38,803 nt of DNA from a virus (IMGVR_UViG_3300044713_000097:1-38803); one strand, 5' to 3'; positions 1-8,707 are shown, counted from the stretch's first letter. The notes: generated by a model not told the origin, from the letters alone. Numbers and translations are program-made.

Positions 1-20
1 TTCCATCCGATATCGAGGTG
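1..20. repeat. Terminal direct repeat, left copy (contig circularisation overlap)
   Basis: These 20 bases are identical to the last 20 bases of the window (38784-38803). A single HNH reading frame continues across the joined ends, so this is best read as an assembly overlap of a circular or circularly permuted molecule and not as a biological terminal repeat. Confidence 0.9.
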
Positions 21-125
21 TACCGACACGTAGACATCCTTGAATTTTAAGTTCCCCGTTTTCTCGTCTAACACGGCGCTGTTCTTCAGAAGCGCCATAA
101 GTTCTGGGTCGTCTTTTCGTCTCAT
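1..125 (-). CDS. HNH endonuclease, N-terminal part (continues at 38783)
   Basis: This is the first 41 or so codons of the HNH gene whose remainder is at 38255-38783. Translated from the ATG at 125 it begins MRRKDDPELMALL and stays in frame across the contig ends into the SVVSVPHSHLVWLL segment of the right part. The ATG at 125 is preferred over the in-frame ATG at 140 because a GGAGG sequence lies eight bases upstream of the former. The joined protein is 217 residues. The gene sits between the gp4-like adaptor gene and the gp10-like gene, a common place for free-standing homing-type endonucleases in phage virion operons. Confidence 0.85.
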   Translation of the reverse strand, partial: MRRKDDPELMALLKNSAVLDEKTGNLKFKDVYVSVHLDIGW

Positions 126-178
126 CTTCTGGTCCTCCATATAGTGAAGAACCAGATATATTACGCCCCCTGGGAAAT

Positions 179-1156
179 TCAACCTGTATTCGGGCCGACA
201 GGTCCCGGAAAAAACCCGTCCTGGACGTTGGCCGGACTTATGAATATCGGATGCACCCGCTTGACCATATTTAGGGTCGGCGCGGCACCGTCACGGGCGA
301 TCAGCGTATCGGTGAAGTCAATCGCATCATTGCGCAGCACGTCATAGGCAAAGCCCTTGGCCTGCTGCCGCATCCATTTGAGCCATTTGATCAGCGCTCG
401 GTCGTCCAGAAACGAGGTATCCGCGTCGCTGGTGATAACCGCCGAGGTGTCCGTCGAAACGCCGCCAATCATGACCCAGTCGGTTGACTGATATTCCAGC
501 GCAATCTGAATTGGGTTCACGATCTCAGACGGCTGCGGCCAAATCCGTATCTGCGTCGGAACGCTGCGGCCGATTTGGCGGAAATGCCGTCTCGGCCCAG
601 TGACCACAATGCCCGACCGGTGCCACTGATCCATTTGCGGGCTGTCCGGCCCGAGCAGTTCCCAGCGGTTCGTACGGTCCCACCAGGTGCGGTTTTGCGT
701 CGTCTTAAAGTCGGTCGGCAGCGGGTAAGTATCCTGCGAAAAGACCAGCGTCTCCTGAGTCGCCGCGCCTGTCGCTTCCATGCTCATGGTGATCTGTGAC
801 GGGCTATCGACACTCAATACCCGAGCCGCGGTCGGTATCGACCCGCCCGATACCATGAACGTGCCGGCAACTATGCCGGTCGTGTTCGGGGTGATGTTGA
901 TGATTGTCGGCGAGTCGTTCGAGGTGTCACCGGTAACCGTAATCGGTGTCGTGACGACCAGATTGAACTCCACCTCCATATTCATCCAGCCCTCTTCGGG
1001 GTAATCCCGAAGCTCCTCGCCGGCTGTGTTGAGAAGGGCTAGAAACTGGATGGCTGATAGGTCGGAGGTGTTGCCGACAAGCGATGTCGATTGCTGCAGG
1101 CCTAGTTCAGCCTGCGCCGCATTGACGATCTGAAGGACGGTCTTCGGCGTTGCCAT
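179..1156 (-). CDS. Head-tail adaptor / head completion protein, P22 gp4-like
   Basis: This 325-residue protein has the look of podovirus adaptor (tail accessory) proteins. The N-terminus is helical (TVLQIVNAAQAELGL and FLALLNTAGEELRDY), a beta-rich insertion follows, and then comes the segment with paired tryptophans (TWWDRTNRWELL) typical of the family. The C-terminus ends in the KWMRQQAKGFAYDV helix. Such proteins close the portal ring after packaging and prepare it for the tail. The position agrees, downstream of capsid and upstream of the gp10-like protein. The assignment rests on pattern and gene order, without an alignment. Confidence 0.7.
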   Translation of the reverse strand: MATPKTVLQIVNAAQAELGLQQSTSLVGNTSDLSAIQFLALLNTAGEELRDYPEEGWMNMEVEFNLVVTTPITVTGDTSNDSPTIINITPNTTGIVAGTFMVSGGSIPTAARVLSVDSPSQITMSMEATGAATQETLVFSQDTYPLPTDFKTTQNRTWWDRTNRWELLGPDSPQMDQWHRSGIVVTGPRRHFRQIGRSVPTQIRIWPQPSEIVNPIQIALEYQSTDWVMIGGVSTDTSAVITSDADTSFLDDRALIKWLKWMRQQAKGFAYDVLRNDAIDFTDTLIARDGAAPTLNMVKRVHPIFISPANVQDGFFPGPVGPNTG

Positions 1157-1233
1157 CGATCATGGCTCACCTATTCGGTTCCCCGCGCGCCGGATGCTTA
1201 CGCCCTTGTGGGGACGCCGGTCGCGCTGAGGTA

Positions 1234-1632
1234 TTAAGCGCTTGCCAAGCCTAACCACGTTGAAGTAGTGGCCGGCCAGAACGTCGCAGTAAATGCCGGC
1301 TGAATGCTGACGCCGGCAGAGGCTGAGGCTGACGCCCCAGAGAAATAGATCGTCGAGCTCGTGGGACCATAAACCTGGATCGTGGCCGACAGTAGATTAT
1401 GGATGATAAAGTCATCACCCAGCAAAGCGCCATTGTCACCACCGACCGCAGGCAACAGAACGCCGGACCCGCTGTTCGAGGCGTTGACGTAAACAAAGTA
1501 TTGGTCGCCACCCAACGGCGCTGCCGAAGCCTTGGAAGCCCCGGACGATGTAAACGCTGAAGGCTCAGTGGCCATACGTCGGGCAAGGAACGGAGTCAAA
1601 CCAAGCCCCATCAAGTCTGCTTTCTTAGGCAT
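1234..1632 (-). CDS. Small beta-rich virion protein of unknown function
   Basis: This 132-residue protein has no family that I recognise. The start at 1632 is chosen over an earlier one at 1650 because AAGGAAG lies at good spacing and the start overlaps the upstream Maf-like gene by only eight bases. After a basic N-terminus (MPKKADLMGLGL) it is rich in Ser, Ala, Thr and Gly with alternating hydrophobic residues, as in beta-structured decoration or fibre proteins. It lies between the second Maf-like gene and the adaptor gene. Its many Ser and Thr residues would make it a conceivable O-glycosylation substrate, which is inference only. Confidence 0.6.
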   Translation of the reverse strand: MPKKADLMGLGLTPFLARRMATEPSAFTSSGASKASAAPLGGDQYFVYVNASNSGSGVLLPAVGGDNGALLGDDFIIHNLLSATIQVYGPTSSTIYFSGASASASAGVSIQPAFTATFWPATTSTWLGLASA

Positions 1633-2419
1633 CTGCCGCTTCCTTTCCAAGCTTCATTAGTTCAGCGAGAGCACCGTCACCGTGGACAGTAAACCGCGCA
1701 CGACGCCCGATTGTCTTGAGCAGGTTTTTGAAATCGAACAGCTGCCCAACATGATAGGAGGCCATCAGAAACTTGCGACCGTCCGGACCTCCAATGCTCA
1801 TCCATTTCGCATCATTGACGGTGTCGTTTTCAGCCTCAGTAGAAAATTCATAAGCATGGTGACCAGCATTCATGCAGGTGTCGCAGCCGAACAAATGAAG
1901 GTTCGAGAACCCGAAGCTTACAGCGAGGAATACCGCACGCGACAACACCGTGCAGCCTCCGCTCATAATGACTGTCTGGGAGTCGCCCCAAATACTGTTG
2001 TTCGTCTCGGCATCGGCTCCGCAGTTCCAGAGCACGACATTAGCCCAATACAGCGACTCGAACAGTTCCGGCGAGCACTGTGATGCTACCAGGTAGGTCG
2101 TGCCAGGGCTCGACTTGGTGACGTAGTTCGCCATGATCGGGTCGGGATCGCAGAGCACGCACCACCGCGGCGTTACACCCTGATCGACAAGCCAATCGTG
2201 CGCCGAACCGCACACCATCACATTCTTGAACTTGCGGACCTCGCCGATAGTGTCACGCAGGGACGGGCCGCCACCGACCAGAGCGATAGGCATGCCCTCG
2301 CGCCAGTCAGACAGCTCGTGCACCTGCTTAAGGCCGCGAGCGGTTGACGCGGCAATATTGGCCAGCACCTGCTCAACAGGTGCCGCCATCGTGACACTGA
2401 CGCCGTCAATCCGTTGCAT
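1625..2419 (-). CDS. Maf-like / DUF115 (MptE-like) protein, copy B
   Basis: This is a 264-residue protein of the MAF_flag10/DUF115 (6-hydroxymethylpterin pyrophosphokinase MptE-like) superfamily. Signatures are IALVGGGPSL (residues 46-55), GSAHDWLVDQGVTP (71-84) and CDPDPIM (90-96). Further shared blocks are SGGCTV (153-158), FGCDTC (177-182) and HHAYEF (187-192). The same blocks occur in the same order in the copy at 3236-4144, so the two are paralogues. In flagellar Maf proteins this domain transfers nonulosonic acids such as pseudaminic acid to Ser or Thr. The gene is translationally coupled (14-base overlap) to its upstream neighbour. The ATG at 2419 is used; an ATG at 2389 is the alternative. 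Acceptor and donor are unknown. Confidence 0.75.
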   Translation of the reverse strand: MQRIDGVSVTMAAPVEQVLANIAASTARGLKQVHELSDWREGMPIALVGGGPSLRDTIGEVRKFKNVMVCGSAHDWLVDQGVTPRWCVLCDPDPIMANYVTKSSPGTTYLVASQCSPELFESLYWANVVLWNCGADAETNNSIWGDSQTVIMSGGCTVLSRAVFLAVSFGFSNLHLFGCDTCMNAGHHAYEFSTEAENDTVNDAKWMSIGGPDGRKFLMASYHVGQLFDFKNLLKTIGRRARFTVHGDGALAELMKLGKEAADA

Positions 2420-3239
2420 CGGGTGCCTGCGGCTCCTCTTGAACCTGCGGCTTGCGAGGCTTGCCCGGCGGCCAACCACGCCTGGTCTTCGGCTCCGCAG
2501 CAGCCTCTGGCATCCGTGCCGGGAGGGGAGGCAATGAGAACGCCGGGGCCGCACTGGTGGGATGCTGAACAGCTGCCGACTGCACAGCTGCAACGCCCGG
2601 CGTAGCTGCAAGGATTGCCGCATTCTGCTTGAGAAGCTGATCGAGTTGCTGCGTCAGCGTATCGATGCGCTGGTTCTGCAATCTGATCTGCTGGTCACGG
2701 TCGGACAGTTCCTTCTGCAACTGATGGAAGCCGACACCCTTCTGGGCATGATCGAGATAGGCCCGCGCATAGTTCACGTAGTCCTGCGCGCCCATACCGA
2801 CGTTATGCATGCCGGTAGAGCTGAGATTGGCCAACTGCTCGATCGTGGTTACGCCCGCCGACTTAAGATTGTCGGCAATACCGGGATGGTTGGGCAGCAA
2901 GAGGTCAATCGGTGTGCCCTCGACCACCTGTGCCTGGTTCTTCTGATATGAGGCCCACTGAGCCGGCCAGCGGTGCGGGTCCTCATTCATCTTCACCGGA
3001 CGGTCGATCTTCTGCTCGCGCTCGCCCGGATGTTGGATGGAGACAAAATCAACCTCATCGTAGATGCGCCGGCCGGCATTGGTTGACTTTATCTCATTGA
3101 AAACGGATTGCTTGTGGAAGAACACAATCGCACGCCGGTCATCGCCAAACTTGGCGATTCCCCAATTGCCTTGACCGCCTTGCCAATCAACGCCGGTCGG
3201 AGACGGGCCGTCGTAATCACCAACGTATGCGTTGCTCAT
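2406..3239 (-). CDS. Conserved phage protein with coiled coil and basic tail
   Basis: This 277-residue protein resembles an uncharacterised phage family found among virion genes. The N-terminal part (SNAYVGDYDGPSP onward to about residue 170) is globular and contains FVSIQHPGERE and a DLLLPNHPGIADNLK segment. Residues about 175-215 form a predicted coiled coil (QLQKELSDRDQQIRLQNQRI). The C-terminus is Ala/Pro-rich and ends in the basic AT-hook-like TRRGWPPGKPRKP. The gene lies between the two Maf-like genes and overlaps both, with an ATGA overlap upstream, so the three are coupled. It may be a structural or internal virion protein. No enzymatic motif is visible. Confidence 0.7.
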   Translation of the reverse strand: MSNAYVGDYDGPSPTGVDWQGGQGNWGIAKFGDDRRAIVFFHKQSVFNEIKSTNAGRRIYDEVDFVSIQHPGEREQKIDRPVKMNEDPHRWPAQWASYQKNQAQVVEGTPIDLLLPNHPGIADNLKSAGVTTIEQLANLSSTGMHNVGMGAQDYVNYARAYLDHAQKGVGFHQLQKELSDRDQQIRLQNQRIDTLTQQLDQLLKQNAAILAATPGVAAVQSAAVQHPTSAAPAFSLPPLPARMPEAAAEPKTRRGWPPGKPRKPQVQEEPQAPDATD

Positions 3240-4144
3240 GCTGCGTGCTCCTGCATCTCTTTCTCGTACTGTTCTCTCTCTTCGGGAGAGAGCGCTGCGA
3301 CGCGCGCAACCACCCCAGCGAGATAGGTGTCATACCAATCCGACAGCATGCCGCCGCCGTGAAAATAGCCACGGAAGCGATGCCCGTGCGCGGTTACGAA
3401 CAGCTTGAAATGGTACGCCTGCGCGAGCTGATAGCCCTCACAGAGGTAGGTTTTCTCACCGGGAGCGTCGATTCCGCACCTGACGGCATAAAGGTCCTGC
3501 ATCACCTCTTTGTCGGTCGCATATTCATAGGCGTGATGCGCGGTATGCCCCTCGAGCTGCTCGACACAGCTATCAAAACCGAAGAAATGCACATCCTTGA
3601 ACCCGAGAATCAAAGCGATAGACAGGCTACGAAGCCCGACCGTGCAACCGCCGCCGACCGCGCTCCACGCGGAGCCTTGCGCCTCCTGGAATAGCGCTTT
3701 GGCTCGCGGGTCATCCATGAAGCAATTCCACGTGACGACGCGATGGCCCTTCAAGTGTTCGAAAAGGCCAGGGTTGCAGTGCGCAGAAAGCAGAAAGATC
3801 GTCTTATGCGACGGGTTCTGCAAATACGCCTGCATGATTGGGTCGGGATCGCAGGCAACCGCGAAGGTCGGGACGATGCCTTGCTCGACCAGATAGTCGT
3901 GTGACGACCCGCACGAAATGACGGTCGGAGCGTCACGCAACGCGTCCAAATTTCTCTTTATGGATGGCCCGCCGCCCGCGAGAGCGACAGGCCAATCTTT
4001 TAGCTCGTTGAAGCCTGGAAGGTCCTCCAATCGCGGCAAGCCACGGCGAAGATTGATACGGATATTTTCCAGCGACTCGTCAATTGGAGTCGCCGCCTCC
4101 GTATTCAACCCGCCGAGACGAACAAATGGAGGACCAAAATCCAT
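3236..4144 (-). CDS. Maf-like / DUF115 (MptE-like) protein, copy A
   Basis: This 302-residue paralogue of copy B carries VALAGGGPSI (residues 53-62), GSSHDYLVEQGIVP (79-92) and CDPDPIM (98-104). It also has VGGGCTV (163-169), FGFDSC (188-193) and HHAYEY (203-208). These match the nucleotide-sugar-binding core of the MAF_flag10/DUF115 fold used by motility-associated factor glycosyltransferases. A C-terminal helix (LSPEEREQYEKEMQEHAA) is extra relative to copy B. It starts two bases after the stop of the capsid-associated gene, so it is expressed with the virion. Together with the plus-strand nonulosonic acid cluster it is a candidate transferase for that sugar. An unrelated pterin or nucleotide-binding role cannot be excluded. 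Confidence 0.75.
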   Translation of the reverse strand: MDFGPPFVRLGGLNTEAATPIDESLENIRINLRRGLPRLEDLPGFNELKDWPVALAGGGPSIKRNLDALRDAPTVISCGSSHDYLVEQGIVPTFAVACDPDPIMQAYLQNPSHKTIFLLSAHCNPGLFEHLKGHRVVTWNCFMDDPRAKALFQEAQGSAWSAVGGGCTVGLRSLSIALILGFKDVHFFGFDSCVEQLEGHTAHHAYEYATDKEVMQDLYAVRCGIDAPGEKTYLCEGYQLAQAYHFKLFVTAHGHRFRGYFHGGGMLSDWYDTYLAGVVARVAALSPEEREQYEKEMQEHAA

Positions 4145-4146
4145 GC

Positions 4147-4764
4147 TTACACCGATGCGATCATGGGCGTTTCAGCGACCACGTCGGTGGTCGTGTTGCT
4201 GCCTGCAAAGTTTGAGTTTGCAGTGCCGCTGAACAGGCCCTTGACCGAAGCCGATCCCGACGTAGTGAGCTGCCCTGGTGTGCCAGTATTCAAGAACAGC
4301 GCGGAGTTGGCAGCGACAGTCGCCGTGATATTCGCCACCAAACCCTGCCCTTGCACCGCTGCCCAGAAATAGTCCCCGGGCTGCGCCGCGTCCTGTTGCA
4401 AGGTCGATTGGATGCCACCCGGACCATTCCCCAAGGAATAGAACTGGGCGATACCAATAGCCTTGTTGATGACAGCAAGAGTGGTCGTCGCGTTGTTCGC
4501 GTTGAACGCTTCGTCCCACACGATGGCATTGCCAGCCGTGACGGTCGTCGATGCCTTCACGAACACCCAAACAGAGTTGTTGTTGCCCTGCACGCGATCG
4601 CCGAGAGCGGCGGTAGCGGCCGGCAACTCGTACCCGGTCTGGCCAGTGATTGCCGACAAAGCTGTAGCGGTCGAGCCTTGGCTGTTGACGACGGTTTGAC
4701 GCTGTTGGAGCCCCGGACCGGGGACCTTGTTGTCCATCGGGAACCACGAAAGGTTTGCGGTCAT
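4147..4764 (-). CDS. Capsid-associated protein, possible decoration protein
   Basis: This 205-residue protein lies immediately downstream of the major capsid gene. It has no catalytic motif. It is rich in Ala, Thr, Asn and Gly with regular beta-strand patterning (NSVWVFVKASTTVTAGNAIV and GDYFWAAVQGQGLVANIT), a character common in head decoration proteins and in DUF2190-like capsid accessory proteins. The C-terminus carries a Ser/Thr/Asn-rich stretch (SGTANSNFAGSNTTT). Gene order (scaffold, capsid, this gene) supports a head role. Its closeness to the first Maf-like gene makes it one candidate glycosylation acceptor, by inference. Confidence 0.6.
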   Translation of the reverse strand: MTANLSWFPMDNKVPGPGLQQRQTVVNSQGSTATALSAITGQTGYELPAATAALGDRVQGNNNSVWVFVKASTTVTAGNAIVWDEAFNANNATTTLAVINKAIGIAQFYSLGNGPGGIQSTLQQDAAQPGDYFWAAVQGQGLVANITATVAANSALFLNTGTPGQLTTSGSASVKGLFSGTANSNFAGSNTTTDVVAETPMIASV

Positions 4765-4774
4765 CGTTGCCTCC

Positions 4775-5806
4775 TTACGTGGTCAGCACGGCTTGCAGGA
4801 AGGCATTGCTAATCGTCGCATTGCCAGCCCAGCCGAGCAGCCGAACCATTGCATCCTGGTTCATGGAGAACCGATCGGGATCGAGCGGCACCATGTTCCG
4901 ACGGCTGTGCGGCCGCCAATGGATGTAATTGGTGTTGAGGAAATAGCCAGTTGACGTTGGTGCGCCACCGACTGCTGTGCCCGAGGATGAAACCTCGAAC
5001 GGAAGAGGATCGCTGCTCTGCCCCTGATAGCCACCGTCTAGCACGACGTCGCTATTGAGGTACTTGAGCGTCTGGAACCCGAGCTCGGCCAGCTCCGGAG
5101 CGCCGCTTTCCGTCTGAACGCGCTGGATCGACTGTAACGCCTGCAAGTAGAACTTGTAGAGGTTGTTGTCGAACACGATCAGGTCGGGATAGTCGCGGCC
5201 ACGGACGATCTGCACCCAGATGGCATCCATATAGGTGATGATGTTCGCAGCACTTGCCGCAGTCCCGCCGTTGGTAATGGCGCTGAACGAGATGTTGCGC
5301 CAGAACGGCCACTGCGAGCGGTCGATACCGCCCACGACTCCGGTAGCGGGAGAGGCGGCAACGAGCAGCTGAAGACCGCCAATCGAGTTTGCGACCGATC
5401 CGTCTCCGTAAAGGCCATTGCTCAGCCCGTTGAGGAAGGTTCGCTCGCCATTCTCGACCCGGCTTTCGAGCAGGTCGATGATTGCCTCGTCACCTGAGTT
5501 CTGAAGCTCCTCAAGGCCCGAGATGGACACCGCAAGCGCCGCCTGCCGGATTGGATACTCGGCAGCGGTGAATACCTGCGATGGGTTGATGTTGAGAGTC
5601 TGATAACCCGAATACCAGACAAAGCTCTGGTTATTCGCGTAGTCCAGCTCTTGAGTGATAGTACGACCACCACCGAACGGCTTAATGCGCCCTTTCTTAT
5701 TCAAACGGGCGAGCAGCGCATTATTCCTCGATACGTTGTCTTGCAAAGACCCCGTTCTGTTGCGCAAGGTGGTCGTGACGATTTCCGAAAGGCCAGGTTG
5801 GGCCAT
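4775..5806 (-). CDS. Major capsid protein
   Basis: This 343-residue protein follows the scaffold gene and fits the HK97-fold major capsid proteins of podovirus-like phages. It begins MAQPGLSEIVTTTLRNRTG. An N-arm with SRNNALLARLNKKGRIKPF follows, then an E-loop-like region (GGGRTITQELDYANNQSFVW). The helix AEYPIRQAALAVSISGLEEL and a long central domain ending in HWRPHSRRNMVPLDPDRF complete it. The IRQAALAVSISGLEELQNSG segment corresponds to the spine-helix region of such coats. No protease gene is seen nearby, which suits a P22-like assembly without maturation cleavage. The identification rests on position, size and pattern. Confidence 0.85.
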   Translation of the reverse strand: MAQPGLSEIVTTTLRNRTGSLQDNVSRNNALLARLNKKGRIKPFGGGRTITQELDYANNQSFVWYSGYQTLNINPSQVFTAAEYPIRQAALAVSISGLEELQNSGDEAIIDLLESRVENGERTFLNGLSNGLYGDGSVANSIGGLQLLVAASPATGVVGGIDRSQWPFWRNISFSAITNGGTAASAANIITYMDAIWVQIVRGRDYPDLIVFDNNLYKFYLQALQSIQRVQTESGAPELAELGFQTLKYLNSDVVLDGGYQGQSSDPLPFEVSSSGTAVGGAPTSTGYFLNTNYIHWRPHSRRNMVPLDPDRFSMNQDAMVRLLGWAGNATISNAFLQAVLTT

Positions 5807-5821
5807 CTGAGGTCACGCCTA

Positions 5822-6946
5822 TTACTGGCGCAGCTCCGCTAATGCCCTCTGGATGCTTTCCCTCACAGCCTCGTTGCGATTGGTCTTAGCTGCACCATTG
5901 GGCAAAGCTGGCGGGGCCGGAACACCGGTCCGCATGCTGCTGCCGGCCTTGCGCGCTTTGTCGGCGGCGGCCTTGCGATCAGCGGCTTCCTTGGCCCTTT
6001 GCTCTTGGGAAACAAGCTCACGGACTTCCGGGTGGGCATGGACGGCCATCTGGTAAGCGGCATCCAATCCGAAAGGATCGGTCGCAGATGGCTGCGCAGC
6101 GCCGCTTTGGATAAGCTGGCCCATCAAGGTCTTCACCGCATTGTAATGCGGCTTATCCTTGGCCCACGACATCACGGTTTGCTCGGCAGCGGTCCGCGTC
6201 TGTTGCGCGAAATGCTGGTCGAACTGTCCGACCTTTTGCTTGAGACCTTCGATCTCGGTTTGCAGCTGAGGCGGAATCGCACTTGTCTGTTGAGGTGTCG
6301 CACCCTGTTGGGCGCCTTGCAGGGCTGCCGCGAAGGTTGCGGGATCGACGCCATGAGATTGCATAAGGGCGACGAATGCGCGGACCTTGTCGGGTCCGGC
6401 CAGCGCCATCTGCCACTTGAAGAGTTGGTCAACCGCCTGTGCTTCAGTGAAGCCAAAGCGCTTGATGTTATCCCGATAGGGATTAACCGCCCCGTCAAGC
6501 TCCTGGTATCGTGCTTTGAGTTGCTCGACCCCTTTGGCCATGTCGGTTTCGCGCTTTGTGATGGCCGCTTGTACGGCCGGCGCTAGCCCTTGCCAGAGTG
6601 GCTGCAGTTCTCGTGACTTCCACGCATCCGGTGGGCCGCTTGTGGGCTGGCCTGTGACCCCTTGTGTGGGGGTGGAACCTTTGTCACCGGCTTGCTGCCC
6701 CGGTGCGGCGGCGCCTGGCTTTGCAGCCGGCGTCTTGGACGTCTTGTCCTTCTGCTCGGCAACTGTCCGAGCCTCTTTTACAGAACGAGCGAGCGTCTCA
6801 CGAACGGATTCGGGCTTGGATGGCCTGGACGGCTCCGGTAACTCACTGGAACCAATATCGGGAGTTTCGGGGGTTTCCGCCGCGGCTGTGGCGGAATTCT
6901 CCGAAACTGCGTCCAAATCCGTCCCAATCAGTCCATCATCGCCCAT
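5822..6946 (-). CDS. Scaffolding protein
   Basis: This 374-residue, highly charged and mostly helical protein sits directly upstream of the major capsid gene. The first 120 residues are low-complexity and disordered, rich in Pro, Glu, Ala and Thr. Long helical and coiled-coil segments follow (MAKGVEQLKARYQELDGAV and QTEIEGLKQKVGQFDQHFAQ). The C-terminal 70 residues are very basic and Ala-rich (AADRKAAADKARKAGSS), as in P22-type scaffolds whose basic C-terminal helix binds the coat. Gene order and composition both support scaffold. No protease motif is apparent. Confidence 0.8.
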   Translation of the reverse strand: MGDDGLIGTDLDAVSENSATAAAETPETPDIGSSELPEPSRPSKPESVRETLARSVKEARTVAEQKDKTSKTPAAKPGAAAPGQQAGDKGSTPTQGVTGQPTSGPPDAWKSRELQPLWQGLAPAVQAAITKRETDMAKGVEQLKARYQELDGAVNPYRDNIKRFGFTEAQAVDQLFKWQMALAGPDKVRAFVALMQSHGVDPATFAAALQGAQQGATPQQTSAIPPQLQTEIEGLKQKVGQFDQHFAQQTRTAAEQTVMSWAKDKPHYNAVKTLMGQLIQSGAAQPSATDPFGLDAAYQMAVHAHPEVRELVSQEQRAKEAADRKAAADKARKAGSSMRTGVPAPPALPNGAAKTNRNEAVRESIQRALAELRQ

Positions 6947-7256
6947 TGCGTAGCTCGTAGATGGCCTTGCGGATATCGTTTCGCCGCTGTCCCCGATCCA
7001 TTTCGATAGGTTTTCGCGGCTTCAGTAAAGTCGGGGCTTCATTCCCGACCTCGATACACCCGTGCGCGCGAGTCACCTCGCGGAATTTGGCCTTGCTATC
7101 GTAATAGCGGCCATCACACATATGGCGCGTCGGATCAATTGTGTCGGAAATAACGTAAGCAGCCGCGCCCTTAATTAAATGCTCGTAAACCAATGATTTG
7201 TCAACCATCCCGTTCTTATTTGCCTGCGGATGACCGGGTTTATAGACCAAAGTCAT
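6936..7256 (-). CDS. Conserved small protein of the portal-scaffold interval
   Basis: This 106-residue protein matches in pattern an uncharacterised phage family usually found between portal and scaffold. It contains NKNGMVDKSLVYEH, AAAYVISDTIDPTRHMCDGR, GCIEVGNEAP and a basic C-terminus (DRGQRRNDIRKAIYELRNGR). The conserved Asp, His and Cys residues of the DPTRHMCDG block might bind a metal, but no function is known to me. The start overlaps the stop of the upstream phosphatase-fusion gene by ATGA, and its end overlaps the scaffold start by 11 bases. Confidence 0.8.
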   Translation of the reverse strand: MTLVYKPGHPQANKNGMVDKSLVYEHLIKGAAAYVISDTIDPTRHMCDGRYYDSKAKFREVTRAHGCIEVGNEAPTLLKPRKPIEMDRGQRRNDIRKAIYELRNGR

Positions 7257-8707
7257 TGCATCGCTCCACCATTCGGGACAGGTCGGGGCATCATGGCCGT
7301 CTGCATACGCTGCTGATGCTGCATATTGGCCTCCGCCAGCTTGCGGTTATGTTCAGCCATCTTGAACTGTTCCTCGCGCTCCATTTCGGCCATGCGGAAC
7401 TGAAACTCCTGCTGCTTTAGCTTAAATTCGAGCTCCATAATCTGCTGCTGGCGCTGGTCATTGGCCTGGGCCGACTGGGCATCGAGTTTAGATTTGGTAA
7501 TCTCCGCTGTGGCCTTGGTTTGGGCAGCCTCGGCATCGGCTTGAGCCTTCTGATGCTCCGGATTGGGCTGCTGAGGCTTCGGCGGTGCCTTCATGATCTT
7601 GTCGGCATATTCGTCGATCGCGGATTCCAGTTCTCGCCCAGTACGGAACTTGCGCACCCCGAATTGAAGCATTTTGGCTGCCAGAGGCGCAAAATCGGGC
7701 TGCACCATCGCAATCTTGCCGGCCTCCATGACGAACTGGGTCACAGCCTCGATGAATTGCGTGGCGTCCTGCCGCTCCTGCAGCTGGTCGCCGGCAACCA
7801 TGGTGTCAACCTCGATGTCAATACGGTAGCCGCGCGGGATGTCTTGACGTAGGAGGTCGATCGCCTTGCCGATCTGGGCCATCTTCTGCTGAACGGCCAT
7901 CAGCTGCGCAAACATCGGATTAGGCTGCGGCGGGGCAGCCCCAGGAGCGCCCGGCATGCCCGGAGGCTGTCCAGGTTCCGGCACGGGCAAACCCGCCTGT
8001 GGGGCCGCGGGAGCACCACCAGGAGGCATAGGAGGCGCCCCTGCACCGTTACCGGGGGAGGGACCAGGGACAGGAGCGCCAGGAGGCTGGGCGCCTCCCA
8101 TCGGGGAAAGCACGGCGGGATTGATTTGCATTTCAAACACCCCGCCAGGCGGGTCGCCTTTCTGAAGGAATGTGTCGAGGTCCAGCTGGCCAGGTTGCCA
8201 ACCGGTGGCCTGTTCAGCCTTCCACAGGCGTTCGTTCCGGTGATGGGTCACCACCACCAGCGGCCGACCGTTGGCGAGCTGTATGGCCTCCTGTAGGCCA
8301 TGGTTAGCTCGAGCCATAAACTGATGGAAGCTCTCACCACCAGGCACAGGCTCGTCAGGCCTGTCCGTGACATACTGGGCAATCTGCGGGAGCGCATCCT
8401 TGGTGGTCGCCCCGGTAAAGTTGCCCAAATTCCACGGGCGCAGGTTGGGATTAGCCTGAACCGGTATGCCGCCGAGCTGCTGGCTGATGATTTGCGCGGT
8501 CTCTTCGGCCCGAACCAGGCTTGAGGTGACGATTACCTGAATCCCGAGGTGGCGAAGCTTCTCGGCAGCCTGCTTGGCCTCCTCTTTGCCGGCCGGCGCC
8601 AGAGGGACATCACGCCAACCGCGAATCCGATCCTCCGAGAGGTCGGTATCGTTGTTGAGCGGCGTCGCACCATGGCGAACCACATATATGGTAACAGCAC
8701 CATTCAC
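7253..8707 (-). CDS. Histidine phosphatase fused to a portal C-terminal-like domain
   Basis: This is a 484-residue chimera starting at a GTG that overlaps the portal stop by four bases. Residues 1-190 form a histidine phosphatase (phosphoglycerate mutase-like) domain: VVRHGATPLN with RHG at 11-13, SSLVRAEETAQ at 62-72, GGESF at 123-127 and VTHHR at 153-157, so the His/Arg catalytic set looks intact. Residues about 195-265 are a Pro/Gly-rich linker. Residues about 266-375 (LLRQDIPRGYRIDIEVDTMV, FAPLAAKMLQFGVRKFRTGR) strongly recall the C-terminal domain that normally ends P22-like portal proteins of this type. The rest is a Gln/Glu/Ala coiled coil. The portal encoded just upstream lacks that domain. 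The phosphatase substrate is unknown. Confidence 0.8.
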   Translation of the reverse strand: MNGAVTIYVVRHGATPLNNDTDLSEDRIRGWRDVPLAPAGKEEAKQAAEKLRHLGIQVIVTSSLVRAEETAQIISQQLGGIPVQANPNLRPWNLGNFTGATTKDALPQIAQYVTDRPDEPVPGGESFHQFMARANHGLQEAIQLANGRPLVVVTHHRNERLWKAEQATGWQPGQLDLDTFLQKGDPPGGVFEMQINPAVLSPMGGAQPPGAPVPGPSPGNGAGAPPMPPGGAPAAPQAGLPVPEPGQPPGMPGAPGAAPPQPNPMFAQLMAVQQKMAQIGKAIDLLRQDIPRGYRIDIEVDTMVAGDQLQERQDATQFIEAVTQFVMEAGKIAMVQPDFAPLAAKMLQFGVRKFRTGRELESAIDEYADKIMKAPPKPQQPNPEHQKAQADAEAAQTKATAEITKSKLDAQSAQANDQRQQQIMELEFKLKQQEFQFRMAEMEREEQFKMAEHNRKLAEANMQHQQRMQTAMMPRPVPNGGAMQ

